Notes under the pieces: model-generated
The model's input: only the letters and a program-made list of their open reading frames with translations
Database searches by the model: none
Told to the model about the DNA's origin: nothing
NCBI GenBank assembly: GCA_011959405.1
Contig: BLLX01000011.1
Span: 1-38,667 of the forward strand
DNA: 38,667 bases
Reading direction: 5' to 3'
From: Muribaculaceae bacterium
GTDB lineage: Bacteria; Bacteroidota; Bacteroidia; Bacteroidales; Muribaculaceae
Position numbers and translations under genes: made by a program
Shown here: positions 35,264 to 38,667 of the stretch, piece after piece
How positions within the stretch are numbered: position 1 is the first letter of the stretch
Layout: each line of letters begins with the position of its first letter

Positions 35264-36538
35264 TTATTTGTCTATGTTTATTTCAAAATGAGCTTGCTGA
35301 ATTTTCTCCAGGGCGTATTCGCGGGTTATGGTCAGTTCTTTTATGTCGGACGATGGTGTGTCATACATGGCGTCAACCATGATTGACTCCACTATGGAGC
35401 GGAGTCCGCGTGCGCCCAGTTTATACTCTATGGCCTTGTTGACGATCAGGTCGAGTGCGTCAGGAGCAAACACCAGATTCACGCCATCCATTCTGAATAT
35501 CTTCTGATACTGGCGGGTAATGGCGTTTTTCGGCTCAGTCAGCACACGCCGCAAAGCGTCTCGGTCAAGAGGATCGAGATGGGTGAGTATGGGAAGACGT
35601 CCGATAATTTCAGGAATCAGTCCGAAGGATTTAAGATCCTGCGGAGCAACATATTGCAGATAGTTATCGCGCTGAATATTCTGTTTGGCTGCATCAGTGG
35701 CATATCCGACCACATGGGTGTTGAGCCTGTGGGCGATTTTGCGTTCAATGCCATCAAAAGCTCCTCCGCAAATAAACAGGATATTTTTCGTGTCGACCGG
35801 TATCATCTTCTGGTCCGGGTGTTTGCGTCCGCCTTGGGGCGGCACGTTCACTATCGAACCTTCAAGGAGCTTCAGCAGTCCCTGCTGCACTCCTTCACCG
35901 CTGACGTCACGTGTTATGGACGGATTGTCGCCTTTGCGGGCGATTTTGTCGATTTCGTCAATAAAAACAATGCCACGTTCGGCACGTGCCACATCATAGT
36001 CAGCAGCCTGAAGCAACCTTGTAAGCAGGCTTTCTATATCCTCGCCGACATATCCGGCTTCGGTGAGCACCGTTGCATCGACAATAGTGAACGGTACATC
36101 CAGCAGCCTTGCAATTGTCTTGGCAAGAAGTGTTTTCCCGGTGCCGGTAGGACCTACGATGATGATGTTGCTCTTTTCAATGTCTACGTCGCCGTCATCA
36201 TCTTGTGAAGCGGTCTGCGACAAGCGTTTATAGTGATTGTAGACCGCTACCGACAGATATTTCTTGGCATCTTCCTGACCAATAACATATTGATCAAGAA
36301 ATGCATTGATTTCTCTGGGTTTCGGCACTTTTTTCATGGAGACAGGGCTACCGCCGGTGCCGGCGGCATGTCCTGCTTTTTCTTCCTTCTCCATGGCTGC
36401 GATCATTTCTGCGATTCCTTTCACACAATCCGTGCATATCATCGCTCCCTGTTCTATGGGAGACGGCACAAGGGCAGCATGGGCAGAATGCGGACCGCCG
36501 CAAAAGCTACATTTATTATTGGAATGTTTCTTAGCCAT
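35264..36538 (-). CDS. clpX: ClpX, ATPase subunit of the ClpXP protease
   Basis: ClpX unfolds substrates and feeds them to ClpP. The 424-residue protein has the N-terminal zinc-binding domain (CSFCGGPHS and CTDCVKG), Walker [16 protein letters not shown], Walker [15 protein letters not shown], sensor/arginine-finger block [20 protein letters not shown], and a [11 protein letters not shown] pore-1 region. Length and domains are full. It lies 12 bases downstream of clpP. Confidence 0.98.
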   Translation of the reverse strand: MAKKHSNNKCSFCGGPHSAHAALVPSPIEQGAMICTDCVKGIAEMIAAMEKEEKAGHAAGTGGSPVSMKKVPKPREINAFLDQYVIGQEDAKKYLSVAVYNHYKRLSQTASQDDDGDVDIEKSNIIIVGPTGTGKTLLAKTIARLLDVPFTIVDATVLTEAGYVGEDIESLLTRLLQAADYDVARAERGIVFIDEIDKIARKGDNPSITRDVSGEGVQQGLLKLLEGSIVNVPPQGGRKHPDQKMIPVDTKNILFICGGAFDGIERKIAHRLNTHVVGYATDAAKQNIQRDNYLQYVAPQDLKSFGLIPEIIGRLPILTHLDPLDRDALRRVLTEPKNAITRQYQKIFRMDGVNLVFAPDALDLIVNKAIEYKLGARGLRSIVESIMVDAMYDTPSSDIKELTITREYALEKIQQAHFEINIDK

Positions 36539-36550
36539 CGGCTCGTATAA

Positions 36551-37237
36551 TCAATGCTTGGATTTAATCAGCACCTTGTCAATCATGCCGTAGTCGGCGG
36601 CTTCCTGAGCAGTCATCCAATAATCGCGGTCGCTGTCGCGCTCCACTTTGTCCAACGGCTGACCGGAATGATCGGAAATGATGGTGTAGAGTTCATGTTT
36701 CAGCTTCAATATCTCACGTGCCGTGATCTCAATGTCGCTTGCCTGGCCCTGGGCACCGCCCATGGGCTGATGAATCATGACTCTCGAATGCTTCAGCGCG
36801 AAACGTTTTCCTTTAGCTCCTGCCACCAGAAGGACAGCGGCCATGGATGCCGCCATGCCTGTGCATATTGTCGCCACATCCGACGATATATACTGCATCG
36901 TGTCATAAATTCCGAGACCTGCATAGACCGATCCGCCGGGTGAATTGATATAGATGCTCACATCCTTGCCCGGATCAGCCGAATCCAGATACAGCAACTG
37001 CGCCTGGATCACATTGGCCGAATAATCGTCGACCTGAGTGCCGAGGAATATGATTCGGTCCATCATCAGTCGCGAGAACACGTCCATCTGAGCAACATTC
37101 AGCTGACGCTCCTCAATGATCGTCGGCGAAATATAGCTCGATGTCACAGCCGCAGCATACTGGTCAAAAACCAGCGGGTTTATGCGGCAATGCTTCGTGG
37201 CAAAGTTGCGAAAGTCTGTTTGAAAATTGTTGTTCAT
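36551..37237 (-). CDS. clpP: ClpP, proteolytic subunit of the ClpXP protease
   Basis: The 228-residue serine peptidase has its catalytic Ser in [20 protein letters not shown] (S131), His in [10 protein letters not shown] (H156) and Asp in ERDSDRDYW (D205), with the same spacings as E. coli ClpP. The N-terminal extension of about 30 residues is longer than the mature E. coli enzyme and may be a propeptide. A full promoter lies 36 bases upstream, and there is an AGAAGG-like sequence before the ATG. The trigger factor gene tig, often directly upstream in Bacteroidetes, is not present in the next 1 kb. Confidence 0.98.
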   Translation of the reverse strand: MNNNFQTDFRNFATKHCRINPLVFDQYAAAVTSSYISPTIIEERQLNVAQMDVFSRLMMDRIIFLGTQVDDYSANVIQAQLLYLDSADPGKDVSIYINSPGGSVYAGLGIYDTMQYISSDVATICTGMAASMAAVLLVAGAKGKRFALKHSRVMIHQPMGGAQGQASDIEITAREILKLKHELYTIISDHSGQPLDKVERDSDRDYWMTAQEAADYGMIDKVLIKSKH

Positions 37238-37272
37238 GTCTTATTTTACCTTCTTTCTATTGATTTCAAGAA

Positions 37273-37303
37273 CAAAGATACAGTTTTCCCGACAACCAAC
37301 AAA
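37273..37303 (-). promoter_or_regulatory. Promoter of clpP operon
   Basis: On the minus strand TTTG (37300-37303) and TATCTTTG (37273-37280) are 19 bases apart. This is a full match to the Bacteroidetes promoter, 36 bases before the clpP ATG. It shows that clpP can be transcribed independently of anything upstream. Confidence 0.8.
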
Positions 37304-37594
37304 TTTTTTCAAGTCTTTTTTATGTGTTTAGTTCACAAAGTTACTTATAATTTGTGATATATGACGTAACTTGCTGGATTTTAGTGCGTCTATGAAACGT
37401 AATTGTACTTAATTCGTACTGATTGAGAAAGTTGCCGCAAACGGAGGAATTTGAGTTTTTGATTTTTAACATCTGTTTTTCATTTTTAATTGCCTCTTTT
37501 TGCCCCCACAAGGTCTGATTTTGGACTATGGCCAATTTTCAACCTTGTAACCGCATCCTCTTTTTCAGTACGAAAAAGACACGCTTAGACGCTG

Positions 37595-37626
37595 CAAAGA
37601 TAGCGATTTTTATCGTCATGGGCAAA
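37595..37626 (-). promoter_or_regulatory. Promoter-like sequence facing clpP from the repeat region
   Basis: On the minus strand TTTG (37623-37626) and TATCTTTG (37595-37602) are 20 bases apart, a full consensus match. No gene follows for 350 bases until clpP. It may drive a leader RNA, a small RNA or an extended clpP transcript. Confidence 0.55.
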
Positions 37627-37629
37627 CGT

Positions 37630-37719
37630 GGCGGGACATCGGCTTGCATCAGACCGTGCCGGGGATGTGTCCGGGAGGCCACGTTCCGACACGGACATAC
37701 TGCAAGCCCATGTCCCGCC
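37630..37719. repeat. 19-bp inverted repeat with nested 6-bp repeat
   Basis: Arms 37630-37648 and 37701-37719 are complementary at 18 of 19 positions around 52 bases. Inside, TGTCCG (37668-37673) pairs with CGGACA (37692-37697). The structure could be a long stem-loop RNA or a cruciform protein-binding site. Confidence 0.75.
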
Positions 37720-37726
37720 TGACAGG

Positions 37727-37983
37727 TCCACGCGGATAGAGACCGTATGCCGTCCTCCCGATAGAACGATTGGGAGGACATCATCCGGTCACTATCCCTT
37801 TTGCGGGACTATTTATCGCATTGCCGAAACCTGTTTGCACCGGCCGTCCTTTTTATCTTTCGTTGCCAAACGGTATGCCGGATATACAAAACCGGTGAGA
37901 GTGAAAGTAAGAGACGGCCTTTCACCTGCCCCGGCATTTGCACATCCCGCATCCCGTTGATTTCAATCCACGCGGATAAAGAC
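37727..37983 (+). repeat. Direct repeat pair with 240-bp period
   Basis: TCCACGCGGATAGAGAC (37727-37743) recurs as TCCACGCGGATAAAGAC (37967-37983), one mismatch, exactly 240 bases on. The motif GCGGGACTA at 37803 also recurs exactly 240 bases on at 38043, and TCCCG before each copy recurs at 239. The sequence between is not obviously conserved, so the two modules are old or only partly selected. Confidence 0.65.
37752..37779. repeat. 8-bp GC-rich hairpin
   Basis: GTCCTCCC (37752-37759) pairs perfectly with GGGAGGAC (37772-37779) around 12 bases. No T-tract follows on either strand, so it is not a standard terminator. Confidence 0.65.
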
Positions 37984-38080
37984 TGCTCACTTCCACGGAT
38001 CGGCAATGCCGTACCGTTCCCTGTGCGCGGACATTATCCTCAGCGGGACTACATTTCCGTCTTTTTATTTTTTCTTTCCG

Positions 38081-38104
38081 CTGCCGCCGCTAATGTGGCG
38101 GCAG
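38081..38104. repeat. 8-bp GC-rich hairpin
   Basis: CTGCCGCC (38081-38088) pairs with GGCGGCAG (38097-38104) around 8 bases, next to a T-rich run at 38060-38077. It lies directly after the stop of the tiny MAPPVRKPKKT frame on the minus strand. Confidence 0.6.
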
Positions 38105-38264
38105 GGACGATTATGTTTTCTTGGGCTTTCTTACCGGGGGAGCCATTTTGAGTCAGGGCGTACCATTGACAAGCGGGTCTGTATGGGTTGCTTGACTTGA
38201 CTGAACGTGCGGCGAAGGGATATTCTCACGGCTTTGGAATAAAAAATCTCCAGACCTCCTGCGT

Positions 38265-38290
38265 TGAACTGAACCCAAAAAGTTGGACAT
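38265..38290. repeat. Terminal inverted repeat of the IS3-family element
   Basis: The sequence starts TGAACTGAACCC and goes on through AAAAAGTTGGACAT. The TG start and the CCCAAAAAGTTGGACA core resemble the ends of Bacteroidetes IS3/IS150-group elements. The mate is outside the window. Confidence 0.7.
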
Positions 38291-38320
38291 GATTTATATC
38301 AGTTCATTATAGTATTTATT

Positions 38321-38667
38321 TTATTCCATGGGAGACAATCCGTTGAATCTCACCTTAATCCGGTCATTGTTATAATACAGGATGTATCTCTTCAATTCCC
38401 GAATGAAGTCCTCCCAAGAACAAAATTCATGCAAATATAGCAATTCTGACTTGAGATGTCCGAAGAAATTCTCCATAACTGCGTTGTCAAGGCAATTTCC
38501 CTTTCGCGACATACTCTGCAAAATACCCCTTGCGGATAGCATCCTACGATAATTTGCGTGCTGGTAATGCCATCCCTGATCCGAATGTAACATCAGTCCT
38601 TTAAGGTCTTTCACTGTGGAAAAAGCTTTCTTCAGCATGGTTGTGACAAGTTTAAGCGAGCATGATG
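38321..38667 (-). CDS. IS3-family transposase OrfB, C-terminal part (partial)
   Basis: The frame is open from the window end to a TAA at 38321-38323. The visible part is the C-terminal half of the DDE integrase core: LMLHSDQGWHYQ with the second Asp, SMSRKGNCLDNAVMENFF with the catalytic Glu in the following AVMENFFGHLKSE, and YILYYNNDRIKVRFNGLSP. It would cut and join the element ends during transposition. The first catalytic Asp and the N-terminal part lie outside the window, and orfA is expected further on. The product ends abruptly at GLSPME; many relatives continue for several residues, so a small C-terminal truncation is possible. Confidence 0.92.
   Translation of the reverse strand, partial: SCSLKLVTTMLKKAFSTVKDLKGLMLHSDQGWHYQHANYRRMLSARGILQSMSRKGNCLDNAVMENFFGHLKSELLYLHEFCSWEDFIRELKRYILYYNNDRIKVRFNGLSPME

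Larger units (their letters stand above)
37304..38264. other. Intergenic region without convincing gene; AT-rich left half, GC-richer repeat-rich right half
   Basis: The 37304-37615 part is AT-rich and shows only a 7-bp inverted repeat (AAGTTAC 37338-37344 with GTAACTT 37366-37372). From about 37620 to 38160 base composition becomes GC-richer and there are several inverted repeats and a two-copy direct repeat (listed separately). Open frames here overlap each other in several frames, are rich in Pro, Arg, Cys and lack any family resemblance, so I read them as chance. A minus-strand peptide frame MAPPVRKPKKT (38146 to 38111) ends at a hairpin. The segment may be a remnant or end of an integrated element. 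Confidence 0.6.
38265..38667 (-). mobile_element. IS3-family insertion sequence, partial, truncated by window end
   Basis: The element begins at an IS3-type terminal inverted repeat and contains the end of an OrfB transposase on the minus strand, so the window holds its 3' (transposase stop) end. The other end and the orfA part lie beyond 38667. The adjacent bases GCGT (38261-38264) are a candidate target duplication that cannot be confirmed without the other end. Confidence 0.85.

Noticed and set aside
37539-37784. Minus-strand ORF of 81 residues in the repeat block
   Set aside because: A consensus promoter lies inside it and its N-terminal half is the translated inverted repeat; no recognisable domain.
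37628-38151. Two overlapping plus-strand ORFs (110 and 116 residues) at 37628-37960 and 37801-38151
   Set aside because: They overlap in different frames, have Cys/Arg/Pro-rich compositions typical of random GC-rich frames, show no family motif, and are crossed by inverted repeats.

Overview
The window looks like a chromosomal segment of a Bacteroidales bacterium, most likely of the Muribaculaceae/Bacteroidaceae group. The reasons are: a fumarate reductase operon with Bacteroides-type protein sequences, a Bacteroidetes-type RpoZ, a carboxypeptidase-regulatory-like TonB-dependent receptor, MsrA-MsrB fusion, FtsE without FtsX, near absence of Shine-Dalgarno sequences, and repeated matches to the Bacteroidetes primary sigma factor promoter (TTTG or TTG, 19-21 bases, then TAnnTTTG). 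Taxonomy is inferred from these traits only. No tRNA, rRNA or CRISPR array was seen.

Layout. 1-450: a tiny DUF2158-like gene with a strong ribosome binding site, then a perfect 14-bp inverted repeat. 453-7095 (mostly minus): a secreted MsrAB, a possible frameshifted small gene, a secreted protein with a type IX-like tail, purN, and a glyS-lemA-FKBP operon closed by a perfect 21-bp hairpin. 7211-11176 (plus): frdCAB with its own promoter and terminator; FrdC carries a long extra cytosolic tail. 11185-13561 (minus): an SGNH-like/MBOAT envelope acyl-transfer pair. 13705-21801 (plus): an eight-gene run bamD, rpoZ, aroE, comM, DUF6056-like membrane protein, two overlapping rhomboid proteases and a membrane-anchored endonuclease/phosphatase, closed by a hairpin. 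21822-23136: a XRE-family regulator and a 775-bp AT-rich spacer filled with repeated GTTTACA/TGTAAAC-type sites. 23137-26774 (plus): TonB-dependent receptor and RmuC. 26734-37237 (minus): clpP, clpX, recQ, ftsE, lysC, lysA, a YeiH-type transporter and a ComEC-like protein. 37238-38264: about 1 kb without a convincing gene; its right part is GC-richer and contains inverted repeats and a degenerate two-copy module with 240-bp period. 38265-38667: one end of an IS3-family insertion sequence running off the window.

Most genes are core housekeeping functions: anaerobic respiration (FrdCAB), proteostasis (ClpXP, FKBP, rhomboids, BamD), DNA repair and uptake (RecQ, RmuC, ComEC, ComM), lysine and aromatic biosynthesis (LysA, LysC, AroE), protein synthesis (GlyS) and purines (PurN). 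I found no clear undescribed multi-gene system. The least explained signals are the operator-rich spacer beside the XRE gene, the repeat-rich segment upstream of clpP next to the insertion sequence, the FrdC tail, and the possible frameshifted small gene at 1655-1968.
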